The notes beneath the pieces were generated by a model, which had not been told where the DNA came from, searched no databases, and worked only from the letters and a program-made list of their open reading frames with translations. DNA of 24,505 nt, taken from contig JBELML010000098.1 in NCBI GenBank assembly GCA_042095835.1, forward strand, positions 1 to 24,505, read 5' to 3'. Below, in pieces: positions 16,200 through 23,752 of this stretch; positions within the stretch are counted from its first letter, which is position 1; each line of letters begins with the position of its first letter. The stretch is from DATFKA01 sp042095835 (GTDB lineage Bacteria; Bacteroidota; Bacteroidia; Chitinophagales; Saprospiraceae). Both the position numbers and the translations under genes were made by a program.

Positions 16200-16475
16200 A
16201 TGGCAACAAAAATTTATATTGGTAATTTACCATTTTCTGCTACACAAGATGATGTAACAGATCTTTTTGCAGAGTACGGAACAGTTAACTCTGTTAATTT
16301 AATCACTGACCGCGATACTGGTCGTCCAAGAGGTTTCGGATTTGTCGAAATGGAAGATGGAGGACAAGATGCTATCGCTAGCCTCAATCAAGTAGAATTC
16401 GGAGGAAGAAACCTAGTGGTTAACGAAGCTCGTCCAAGAGAAGATCGCAGACCACCTCGTAGAGATAGATGGTAG
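16200..16475 (+). CDS. Small RNA-binding protein, single RRM domain
   Basis: 91-residue cytosolic protein with one RNA recognition motif (about residues 3-76). RNP2 is IYIGNLPF (5-12) and RNP1 is RGFGFVEM (44-51), with the aromatic residues for RNA stacking kept. The tail is short and rich in Arg, Asp and Pro (RPREDRRPPRRDRW), adding non-specific RNA affinity. Such RRM proteins are common in Bacteroidota and cyanobacteria, often strongly expressed and in some cases cold- or stress-linked, in a phylum that lacks many standard RNA chaperones. It is a single-gene unit with a good promoter, a structured leader and a clear terminator. Targets are unknown. Confidence 0.95.
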   Translation: MATKIYIGNLPFSATQDDVTDLFAEYGTVNSVNLITDRDTGRPRGFGFVEMEDGGQDAIASLNQVEFGGRNLVVNEARPREDRRPPRRDRW

Positions 16476-16493
16476 TATTTATCTAAAAAGGAA

Positions 16494-16535
16494 AAAGGGA
16501 TTAAGTCTTCATTGGCTTGATCCCTTTTCTTTTTG
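16494..16535 (+). terminator. Rho-independent terminator after the RRM gene
   Basis: 13-bp arms, AAAAGGGATTAAG (16494-16506) and CTTGATCCCTTTT (16517-16529), with one G-U pair and a 10-nt loop, followed by a T-rich run. It sits 19 bp past the stop and faces the convergent gene at 16544, whose stop it nearly touches; it may serve both. Confidence 0.88.
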
Positions 16536-16543
16536 TATTAGTC

Positions 16544-17656
16544 CTAAAGTCCGGCGTAGGCCTTCAGATCAAGATCAATCTTCAAGCCGCCTTTTGCAAT
16601 CGATTCATAGATCGCCTCCACTATAATCATATCGCGCAAGCCCATTTCTCCAGGTGCGATATTAGGTGTTCCCTCCAAAACGTGTTTAGAAAAATCATCC
16701 ATTTGTAAAGCTTGCTGAGAAAAGTGAGGAAAGGTAATCTCCTTAGCATCAGAAGTAAAGCCATGATTAGGTCCATAACCATAGGCTTTGTCAAGCTGAA
16801 ACCATCCCTTGTCACAAGCAGCATATAGGCGATCTCCTTTGGCATGATGAGAAGTGAAAATATTTGCCATCGCTCCGCCAGGGAACTCTAGTTGGGCCGT
16901 TATCGTCTCGTCCGTTTCTTTATATTTCTCAGGCATCGTACTAAACTCTTGAGCCGATACCGAGATCGGCTGCTCTCCTACCGCATAAATCGCTCCCTGA
17001 AGGGCATAGACGCCCATATTCATCAATGCTCCTCCACCTGAAAGGGCTTTATTGAAGCGCCATTGATCCCAATTGTTGCCTGATTTATAACCAGCCTCCG
17101 CTGAGACATACCTTGTTTTGCCATAAGTCTCCTCCGCTACCATTGTCTTTATTTCTTGGGTATGTGGCTCCGAGTGCAATCGGTATCCCATGCCTAGTGT
17201 CACACCCGCTTTCTTACAGGCATCAATGATGGCATTACACTCTTCGACAGATACAGCCATGGGTTTTTCACAGATCACGTGCTTCCCTGCCTTGGCAGCT
17301 CTAATGCAAAACTCAGCATGCATGGCATTGGGCAAAACTACGTAGATGGCATCCACAGCCGGATCATTCGCGATATTATCAAAGTTGGAGTAATTATAAA
17401 TATGCTCCTTGGTTATACCATATTTATCGGCCCAAATTTTTTCTTTTTCTGGTGTTCCTGTTACAATGGCAGCCAGTTCACAGTATTTGGTTTGCTGCAA
17501 AGCCGGAGCTAATTGATAGGTACTATAAGAGCCTAAGCCCACTAAAGCAATACCCAATTTCTTGTTTTTACTGGTTTGAGCTAAGCCCGTGGTGCAGCTT
17601 GCCGCTAAAGCCGCTCCTCCCATCAAAATGGTCTTATTAAATTGTCTTCGTTGCAT
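16544..17656 (-). CDS. Gfo/Idh/MocA family oxidoreductase (GFOR-like) with Tat signal
   Basis: 370-residue NAD(P)-binding oxidoreductase resembling glucose-fructose oxidoreductase. The N-terminus MQRRQFNKTILMGGAALAASC is a twin-arginine signal (RRQF); the AASC at 18-21 could serve as an atypical lipobox, so a Tat-exported lipoprotein is possible. The Rossmann loop ALVGLGSYS is at 37-45, then VVLPNAMHAEF (106-116) and EKPMAVS (130-136). The C-terminal part has the GGGALMNMGVYALQGA segment that lines the sugar site, and LDLKAYAGL at the end. It shares fold and Tat export with the protein at 4496-5779 but is clearly a different subfamily (shorter, different C-terminal domain). The substrate is unknown, and no sugar transporter or regulator is adjacent. 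Confidence 0.9.
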   Translation of the reverse strand: MQRRQFNKTILMGGAALAASCTTGLAQTSKNKKLGIALVGLGSYSTYQLAPALQQTKYCELAAIVTGTPEKEKIWADKYGITKEHIYNYSNFDNIANDPAVDAIYVVLPNAMHAEFCIRAAKAGKHVICEKPMAVSVEECNAIIDACKKAGVTLGMGYRLHSEPHTQEIKTMVAEETYGKTRYVSAEAGYKSGNNWDQWRFNKALSGGGALMNMGVYALQGAIYAVGEQPISVSAQEFSTMPEKYKETDETITAQLEFPGGAMANIFTSHHAKGDRLYAACDKGWFQLDKAYGYGPNHGFTSDAKEITFPHFSQQALQMDDFSKHVLEGTPNIAPGEMGLRDMIIVEAIYESIAKGGLKIDLDLKAYAGL

Positions 17657-17711
17657 TTTTATGTGCTGTATTTTGGTATTATTCTAAAAATACAATTTTC
17701 TATAGACATTG

Positions 17712-17863
17712 GTGGTGTGGGGATATAGTGATGTGGAGATATGGTGGTGTAGTGATGTAGTGATATGGGGATGTGGAGATATAGTGATATGGGGATGTGG
17801 AGAAGTAGTGGTGTGGTGATGTAGTGATATGGAGATATCGAGAAGTAGTGATATAGAGATGTT
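17712..17863. repeat. Degenerate 8-bp tandem repeat, 19 units
   Basis: The stretch divides cleanly into 19 successive octamers of pattern G-N-G-R-N-R-T-R, for example GTGATATG, GGGATGTG, GAGATATA, GTGATGTA and GAGAAGTA. No unit is out of register. The strand is strongly purine/T-rich with almost no C. It lies between the divergent genes at 17656 (-) and 18011 (+). The same period is seen as a perfect repeat at 24443-24505, and fragments occur at 23271-23311. Confidence 0.85.
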
Positions 17864-17876
17864 TGTCTACTTAGCT

Positions 17877-17908
17877 TTTGTGGCCTCTCTTAAATCATTA
17901 TAATTTTC
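17877..17908 (+). promoter_or_regulatory. Promoter-like boxes before the sensor kinase gene
   Basis: TTTG at 17877-17880, 20-bp spacer, TAATTTTC at 17901-17908 (one base from TAnnTTTG). Located about 100 bp before the kinase start and directly after the 8-bp repeat, whose length could in principle affect upstream promoter contacts. Confidence 0.45.
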
Positions 17909-18010
17909 ATAAAAGCCTCATATATTCTTAAGAGCATATTTATTCGTCTTGCTCAGGAAATAATTAAGAGAATTTTGTGTTTATATGATGCCGTCTCTGT
18001 GTTAAAAACA

Positions 18011-20014
18011 ATGAACATGTATGTACGAAAAGAGGTGGTTGCGTCCCTATGCTTTATTTTTTTAAGCCTTGGTATTTATGGTCAAGATGCTGACCAGCGA
18101 TACACTGCCGCGGATTTCTTTACAATGGAATCCAGGCACGAAGTTGCGCGTATTATCCAACAAGCCCCTGACTTTTTTGATCAGACGCGCGGCGACTCCT
18201 CCCAAGTCGATTACTATTGGGCGAATTACTACTTCGCCTCTTACCTGGATGATGCTGACCCTGCACTTTGTCATCAACTCGCTCAGCAGGCATTAGGCGG
18301 ATTTAAACGGTACAAGGAACAGCTAGGCATTATCAAGACGCATTATTGTCTTGGCTTTATTTATGCCTATTATAAAAATGATCTTCCCGGCAGTTCTGAC
18401 TATTATGAGCAAGGTCTGCGTATCCTGGAGCAGACGCCAAGTGGTGTATTCAACGACAGTTTAAAGAATACGTTGCCTACGCTTTTTTTGATCAACCTTT
18501 CTGAGAACAAGGCTAAGCAAGGACAATTTAGAGCCGCTTATGAAGCTTTGATTCAAGCTCGCCCTTTCCTAGACAAGGCCCCTAATCCTCGGCAAGAGAT
18601 CGCCTACTATAGCCGCTTGGTCATCATTCATTATCGCTTAGAAGAGTACCGAAAAGCACTAAAGTTCTCAAAAAAGCTCCTCCAATTGAGTGAAGAATTT
18701 GGAGAAGAGCAATACTACACCATGGCCCTGAATAACTTGTCGATGACCTATGCCAATTTAGAGCAAATAGACAGTGCAATCTACTATTTGCAAAAAGGCT
18801 ACGATATGGATATCGCACGTGGATCAACCATCTCAAGCATTAAAAAAGCAGGGAACCTCTCCTCCATGTATATCAAGAAACAACAGTATAAAAAAGCGGC
18901 AACACTAGCCAAGGAAGCCCTCCAAAATGCTAGGATACATAGACTGGCAGATGCTGAAATTATGGCCCTACTGCGATTGAGTCAAATCAACCTCGCTAAA
19001 AACCGAACCTTTCAAGCGCTTGAGCAGGTAAAAAAAGCAGAAATCATTGCGAATACTGGCGATCATAAAACGGATCGTATAGCCATTCTGGACTTATACT
19101 ATCAAATCTATGCTCAACAGCAAGACTACCAAAACAGCCTCAGGGTTTACCAAGAAATGGTGGCATTAAGAGATAGTATTAAGGATCAGGAAATCCTTGC
19201 CGAAATCGAAAACTTAGCCGCTAAAAATCAGGTAGTCATAAAAGAAAAAGAGAATTTACAATTGCGTCAAGATGCTGAAATACAGGACCTCAAGCTACAG
19301 CGAAGCCGCCTCTACATTTTTTCTATCCTTGGTCTATCCTTGGTTGTTTTAATGGGTGCTTTCCTGTTCTGGAGGCAGCGTACGCTCCTAGAGCAGCGCA
19401 AAGCACTTGCCCATCAAGAACGCTTGAGAAGAGCACAGATGAATCCCCATTTTTTCTTTAATGCCCTAGCTTCGATTCAAAGCTTGGTAGCTAAATCTGA
19501 AGACAAAAAAGACCAGCTCCGTTATATAGGGCGTTTTGCTCAATTAATGCGGCAAACCCTGGAGCAAAGCTTTGAGGAATTTATTGATTTGCGATCCGAA
19601 ATAACAAGCTTAGAAAACTACCTGGCACTCCAGAAATTGCGGTTTAATCAATTATTTAGCTATTCGATTGAAGCTCCAGATTACCTTTTAGATGAGGTAG
19701 CCATTCCTAGTCAATTGATTCAGCCTTTAGTAGAAAACGCTATTGAACACGGTTTTAGAGACATCGATTATCCGGGAAAAATCAATATCCACTTCACTTT
19801 TCTCCTCAACGATCAAATCCTTAGAATCATTGTAGAAGATAATGGCCTAGGTTTCCAGATGGAACCCGAGGTGCATCGATCCAGATCCACCCAAATCATA
19901 AAAGATCGACTGGCCTATTACCGTCCAAGTGGAAAATATCGATTAGAATATCTTACCAAGAGTGGTAGTGGGGTCAAAGTTCAACTCAATGTACCTTATC
20001 AAAAGTTTTCCTAA
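18011..20014 (+). CDS. TPR-containing LytS/YehU-type sensor histidine kinase
   Basis: Inner-membrane histidine kinase with a periplasmic sensor of TPR repeats. The ATG at 18011 (or 18017) starts a Sec signal peptide (YVRKEVVASLCFIFLSLGIYGQ); 667 residues from 18011. The sensor (about 30-395) has several TPR-like helical pairs (YYTMALNNLSMTYANLEQIDSAIYYL broken across 240-270). A coiled coil (about 395-433), one transmembrane helix (434-455) and the kinase core follow. The phospho-acceptor is His480 in NPHFFFN, where the family usually reads NPHFLFN. The ATPase domain has PLVENAIEHGF (N576) and EDNGLGF (D610). Its usual partner, a LytTR response regulator, is not next to it. The following gene encodes a secreted helical protein. 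Confidence 0.93.
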   Translation: MNMYVRKEVVASLCFIFLSLGIYGQDADQRYTAADFFTMESRHEVARIIQQAPDFFDQTRGDSSQVDYYWANYYFASYLDDADPALCHQLAQQALGGFKRYKEQLGIIKTHYCLGFIYAYYKNDLPGSSDYYEQGLRILEQTPSGVFNDSLKNTLPTLFLINLSENKAKQGQFRAAYEALIQARPFLDKAPNPRQEIAYYSRLVIIHYRLEEYRKALKFSKKLLQLSEEFGEEQYYTMALNNLSMTYANLEQIDSAIYYLQKGYDMDIARGSTISSIKKAGNLSSMYIKKQQYKKAATLAKEALQNARIHRLADAEIMALLRLSQINLAKNRTFQALEQVKKAEIIANTGDHKTDRIAILDLYYQIYAQQQDYQNSLRVYQEMVALRDSIKDQEILAEIENLAAKNQVVIKEKENLQLRQDAEIQDLKLQRSRLYIFSILGLSLVVLMGAFLFWRQRTLLEQRKALAHQERLRRAQMNPHFFFNALASIQSLVAKSEDKKDQLRYIGRFAQLMRQTLEQSFEEFIDLRSEITSLENYLALQKLRFNQLFSYSIEAPDYLLDEVAIPSQLIQPLVENAIEHGFRDIDYPGKINIHFTFLLNDQILRIIVEDNGLGFQMEPEVHRSRSTQIIKDRLAYYRPSGKYRLEYLTKSGSGVKVQLNVPYQKFS

Positions 20015-20139
20015 ACAACACATCCATCCCTAGTGAGGTGACAATTCTTTATTCAATTCCAGCACTTGTAAAGGGAGTGATTTTGGGGATTGAGGTCGGC
20101 TTATTTTGGGGTATTATTTATTTATCCAACCAAAATATC

Positions 20140-20580
20140 ATGTACAAGTACCTTTTTTTAATGAGTTTTTTATTCATTGGCAAGGCCACTACTCAGGCTC
20201 AAAAATATTACGATCATGCCCTCAACAGTCTCGATCAATTAGATGGATTGGTCGAAGCTTATCAGAACACTTTAAACAAGGGAGCCTTTACCTCCCTTGA
20301 GCATTTGCAATCTGATCTACAACGGCAGGGAGGAAAGATAACTATGATTCTCATGCGCACAAAAAACAAAACCCTCATCCAGGAAGCACAACAGATAGAG
20401 GATTTAATCAATGGTCAATTGAAGGTTTACACCAAATATATTACAGAAGCCTATACAAGCAATAACCAAAGGGCCTTACAAAAAGGAATTGTAGGCGCTG
20501 GCCAAGTCACCGAAATCATCGAGCGTATAGCCAATGACTGCCTCCGAAGAGAAATTCAGGTAATCAGAAGAAATCTATAA
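20140..20580 (+). CDS. Secreted helical protein of unknown function
   Basis: 146 residues from the ATG at 20140, chosen because it begins a Sec signal peptide (MYKYLFLMSFLFIGKATTQAQ); a GTG at 20038 opens the same frame 34 codons earlier. The mature part (about 125 residues) is almost wholly helical and polar: YYDHALNSLDQLDGLVEAYQNTL, a Gly/Gln-rich break, and LIQEAQQIEDLINGQLKVYTKYI. Two or three long helices forming a bundle are likely. No family recognised. It lies 125 bp after the TPR kinase on the same strand with no terminator between, so it may be cotranscribed and could be a ligand or accessory factor of the kinase; this is inference. A perfect terminator follows. Confidence 0.75.
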   Translation: MYKYLFLMSFLFIGKATTQAQKYYDHALNSLDQLDGLVEAYQNTLNKGAFTSLEHLQSDLQRQGGKITMILMRTKNKTLIQEAQQIEDLINGQLKVYTKYITEAYTSNNQRALQKGIVGAGQVTEIIERIANDCLRREIQVIRRNL

Positions 20581-20600
20581 AGTAGGCTTCCATAAAAAAG

Positions 20601-20631
20601 AGCGTCAACCCAAAGATTTAGGGTTGACGCT
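20601..20631. terminator. Bidirectional terminator between convergent genes
   Basis: Perfect 11-bp stem AGCGTCAACCC (20601-20611) and its complement (20621-20631) with a 9-nt loop. An A-run before it (T-run on the minus strand) and a T-rich tail after it fit termination for both the gene ending at 20580 (+) and the gene ending at 20669 (-). Confidence 0.88.
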
Positions 20632-20668
20632 TATATTTCGATCAATAAACGCTGAGATTTTTTCGATT

Positions 20669-21226
20669 TTAAGAACCTCTACGAAATAGGAGGTTAACTT
20701 CTGAACCTTGGCGTGTTTTACAATTATTAGCACTATTGCAATCATCATTTTTAGGATTGCTATCTAGCTTAATATCTGGATCATAAGTCACACATAAACG
20801 GTAGCTTGGTGGAAACTCATGAGAAGTAGACCAATTTCTATCAAAATATACAGAGGCTGTTCTTCCTGCGGGTATACTTGCGAAGCTTCTTTTGGCTACA
20901 ACTCTTGGTCTACCGCCAGGATGTACTTCATAAAGGATCACCGACATTTGAGATGGATTGGTATAAAAGTGTTGTTTCCCTACATTTTTAACGATGCCTT
21001 TGATCCGTACGCGTCCACTATATTGGCCACCAGACAATTTTTGGAATTGGATTTGATGCGCGGCTAAGTCTGGACAATTTCTCTTTACTTGGAATTGAGT
21101 AGGATACTTCAAAACAGGTTTTGTCTTGATTGTTCTCAGTTTTGCATGGCCAGGATAAGTGATTTGAGCAGTTCCTAGAGCAGTAAAAAGGAAGAAAGCG
21201 ATTAAAGTGGTAAATAAAGTTTTCAT
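20669..21226 (-). CDS. Secreted CARDB-like beta-sandwich protein
   Basis: 185 residues with a Sec signal peptide (MKTLFTTLIAFFLFTALGTAQ). The mature protein looks like a single CARDB/Ig-like domain: PDLAAHQIQFQ, RVRIKGIVKNVGKQHF (the typical GxVxNxG strand), the PSQMSVILYEV strand, SIPAGRTASVYFDRNW, and the closing YDPDIKLDSNPKNDDCN. Four Cys (in RNCPD, RLCVTYD and DDCNSANNC) may form disulfides. CARDB domains act as adhesion or spacer modules in exported proteins; as a stand-alone domain the role is unknown. The gene lies 97 bp after the caspase-amidase gene on the same strand, so cotranscription is possible. Confidence 0.8.
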   Translation of the reverse strand: MKTLFTTLIAFFLFTALGTAQITYPGHAKLRTIKTKPVLKYPTQFQVKRNCPDLAAHQIQFQKLSGGQYSGRVRIKGIVKNVGKQHFYTNPSQMSVILYEVHPGGRPRVVAKRSFASIPAGRTASVYFDRNWSTSHEFPPSYRLCVTYDPDIKLDSNPKNDDCNSANNCKTRQGSEVNLLFRRGS

Positions 21227-21323
21227 GATGGTAAAGAATTAAAAGTGATTAATTATTGATTTCACTTCTATGTGTTACCAGCATTTGAAGTATGACCAGC
21301 TTTTAAAAAAAAAATAAAAAATT

Positions 21324-23270
21324 CTACTTTTCTTCTGAAGCAGCCGCCAAAAGATGTGCTTTTACCATCTCCAAATAAGCTTGAGCGAATTGGTCGAGTA
21401 CTTCCTCCTCCATCAGCAATTTGGCATCCTCTAAATTACTATAGTACAAATGTTCGACTAAGATAGCGGGCATGCCCGTTGCTAATAACAGGTAAAAACG
21501 AGCCTTTCTTAAGACATTGCTCGGATCTCTCTTGAAAGCAATAAGCTCCCCCATCTGCTCGTGTACCTGCTTGGCTAAAAGGCTAGCAAAATGCTCTCCC
21601 GCTTTAGAAGCATAATAGACTTCAAAACCACGTTTCAAAGGATTGCGGCTGAAGTTGGTATGAATAGAAATAAATAGACTCCGATTATATTTTTTGGCAT
21701 AGCGATTGGCCATGTTCGCTCTCAGCTTCACCGATGTATCTTCTACCTGATTGCTCACCACCATGATAGGGATACCGGCTTGAGTAAATACTTTGGCTAT
21801 TCTTTCCAACATTTTCCTATTCCAGGCACCCTCGTAGAAGGTAGAGCCTTTATGAAAATCGCCAATCGGATGGACCGCCAACTTATTCGGTGCAGAAACA
21901 TAATGCCCGTTTTGATCTATTCCACCATGACCTGCATCCAAAATCACACAAAACCCTGCTGTTAATGCTTCCCAATCTGGAGCCTCCTCGGGCCTACTAG
22001 GGGCAGGGCTACTGTCTATCTCGGATTCTTCAAGACCAGGTAAGGCTTCTAATGCATCATCATCTATACCTATGACTTCTTCGAAATCTTCAAATACAGA
22101 GCCTTCGGTATTTGTATTTGAGGTAAAGGGTTCTTCCTCTACTGGATTAGGATTTAAGCCTGGCATGATCACTTCTTCGATCACTGCCGGCGCTTCGACC
22201 AGTTCTTCAGGAAGAGATTTTGGGGCATTGTTGAAATAGTTTAATAAAATAGATGCCGGAGGTTGGTATTTTCCTTCAGGAAATTGATTGAGAAAACTTT
22301 GGTAAGCCAATCGTTGATGTACTAAGGAAACTTTCATCCAGGCTTCCACCTCCTGGATATACTCTACCGCCTGGTTGGCTTGCTCAATATATTTCCCGTT
22401 GGGTGATTTAAGGATATAGTTGGAATAAGCAGCTAGGGTATCTTGCTTTTGTGTATGTTTCCAAAGAAGATCGTCAGAAATTTGTCTTCTAAAAATGTAC
22501 TCGCCACCCCAATCGTGACCTTCTACATTAATAGGATTGCCTAAAGGCGATTGTATTTTATAGTGTTGGGCGCTCGCACTAATGACTTGGTCTACTACTT
22601 TTCCGATATTCAGTAGGTCTGCTTGATTTTCAGATAAGATTTTTAGTAAGGCATCTGCAAAAGGGCTGTTCCCACCAGAGGGCCCATCCATCACCTCCTG
22701 ATCGTGTCGCCCAGAGCACAAGGCCCAGCGGGATGATTTAGACTCCATCTCTTCCATCACCAAATCGTCCCCTCTTGAGGCTCCTCCTGGTCGAAATAAG
22801 GAGCCACTGAAGCAGGCATCGGTGATCAATAAAGTATGTAAAGAATCAATATCCTCCAGGTATTCCAGGATGGTGCTATTGCGCACATACTTGGCCGGGC
22901 TGTCCTTGTCGGCATCTTGTGGCACCCAAGAACCTCTTTTCCCATTGGCACTCAGGTGACCGTGCCCAGAATAATAAATAAGTACTTTATCAATGGGTTC
23001 TACCTCATCAACTAGCTTTTGAAGATGTCGGATAATGCCGTCTTCGGTAGCTTCTTCATTTCTAATGATCAAGGAATGATCAGGGTCAACATCATATTCC
23101 TTGACCAAGAGTTGGTAGATGACTTCCATGTCCCGCACCGCATTATTGAGTTGCCGCCAATGTGCATAGGTGTCGATCCCGATTCCTAGAAACCAAGATT
23201 TGCCGATGACAAAAGGCTGATCATCCGGTGGGATAAAGCCTCCTGGGCTACGTTTGATAGGTGTGTCCAT
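21324..23270 (-). CDS. Caspase-like (C14) protease fused to N-acetylmuramoyl-L-alanine amidase
   Basis: 648 residues from the ATG at 23270; the frame extends 19 codons upstream into repeat-like sequence, and MDTPIKRSPGG is a better start. The caspase domain (about 23-262) has KSWFLGIGIDTY, the catalytic His103 in YYSGHGHL and Cys153 in TDACFSGSLF, plus a CSGRHDQEVMDG substrate-loop segment. Residues 277-345 hold two repeats of the pattern AYxxYL-x-PxGKY often seen in Bacteroidota caspase proteins. An acidic linker (352-432) follows with only one basic residue, Arg426. The C-terminal Amidase_3 domain (about 438-640) keeps every active-site residue: His448 (ILDAGHGG), Glu480 (YEGAWN), His537 (SIHTN) and Glu606 (LVEHLYYSN). 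No signal peptide or membrane helix is seen, so the amidase would start in the cytosol. Function is inferred: regulated wall lysis or remodelling. Confidence 0.93.
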   Translation of the reverse strand: MDTPIKRSPGGFIPPDDQPFVIGKSWFLGIGIDTYAHWRQLNNAVRDMEVIYQLLVKEYDVDPDHSLIIRNEEATEDGIIRHLQKLVDEVEPIDKVLIYYSGHGHLSANGKRGSWVPQDADKDSPAKYVRNSTILEYLEDIDSLHTLLITDACFSGSLFRPGGASRGDDLVMEEMESKSSRWALCSGRHDQEVMDGPSGGNSPFADALLKILSENQADLLNIGKVVDQVISASAQHYKIQSPLGNPINVEGHDWGGEYIFRRQISDDLLWKHTQKQDTLAAYSNYILKSPNGKYIEQANQAVEYIQEVEAWMKVSLVHQRLAYQSFLNQFPEGKYQPPASILLNYFNNAPKSLPEELVEAPAVIEEVIMPGLNPNPVEEEPFTSNTNTEGSVFEDFEEVIGIDDDALEALPGLEESEIDSSPAPSRPEEAPDWEALTAGFCVILDAGHGGIDQNGHYVSAPNKLAVHPIGDFHKGSTFYEGAWNRKMLERIAKVFTQAGIPIMVVSNQVEDTSVKLRANMANRYAKKYNRSLFISIHTNFSRNPLKRGFEVYYASKAGEHFASLLAKQVHEQMGELIAFKRDPSNVLRKARFYLLLATGMPAILVEHLYYSNLEDAKLLMEEEVLDQFAQAYLEMVKAHLLAAASEEK

Positions 23271-23311
23271 GATTATATGGTGATATGATGAAGTGCTAAA
23301 ATAGTGATGTT
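23271..23311. repeat. Fragment of degenerate 8-bp repeat upstream of the caspase-amidase gene
   Basis: Contains GTGATATG (23280-23287), ATGAAGTG (23288-23295) and GTGATGTT (23304-23311), octamers of the same class as those at 17712-17863. It lies directly before the start codon of the caspase-amidase gene (minus strand) and accounts for the poorly conserved-looking extension of that frame. Confidence 0.45.
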
Positions 23312-23752
23312 TGCCAATATGTGTCAATCAAGAATTTCACGAATAATAGGCTTGTATTGTCGTAGTAATGCTATTCTTTTGTAGAACAAACGCACCAAAA
23401 AATTATCCTGCATTTTTTTTATAATTCCTACTGAAACTCCAATTCAAAACCGCTCTAGCATCTTTCCCGAATTTACTTCGGGATCATTCGATACAAAAAC
23501 GAAGCAAAAAAATCTTGCCTAGCCAAACTCGCTCCGCTCAGACAATGCCTAGGCGGCATCCCGCACTTCACTTATGGCCTTTTTGCACTTAATTTCGAGA
23601 AATACTCATTTCTTTTTAAGTTTTTATTTTAATGCGTTTGCCCTAACTCTTATGTTACGGTTTTCTAAAGAAATAGTAATATTGCAACTAAAATTAAACC
23701 CTACAGTTTTAAAAGCAAAAAATTAACCCAATCTATCAAAAATAAAACGCAA
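23312..23752. other. Non-coding region between caspase-amidase and msrA, with REP-like hairpins
   Basis: No gene is supported in this A/T-rich divergent interval. It holds the hairpin CCCGAA-tttac-TTCGGG (23466-23482), the palindrome GCCTAGGC (23547-23554), and TGCCTAG twice (23516-23522 and 23546-23552) around a C-rich CTCGCTCCGCTC block. Its base composition differs from both flanks, suggesting an inserted or dispersed repeat roughly between 23450 and 23580. A promoter for msrA must lie after this, but boxes with proper spacing were not found. Confidence 0.5.

Noticed and set aside
17712..17863. CRISPR array
   Set aside because: The repeats are 8 bp without spacers and no cas gene is near; it is a tandem repeat.
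20038..20139. GTG start giving a 34-residue extension of the secreted helical protein
   Set aside because: The ATG at 20140 begins a standard signal peptide; the extension would bury it.
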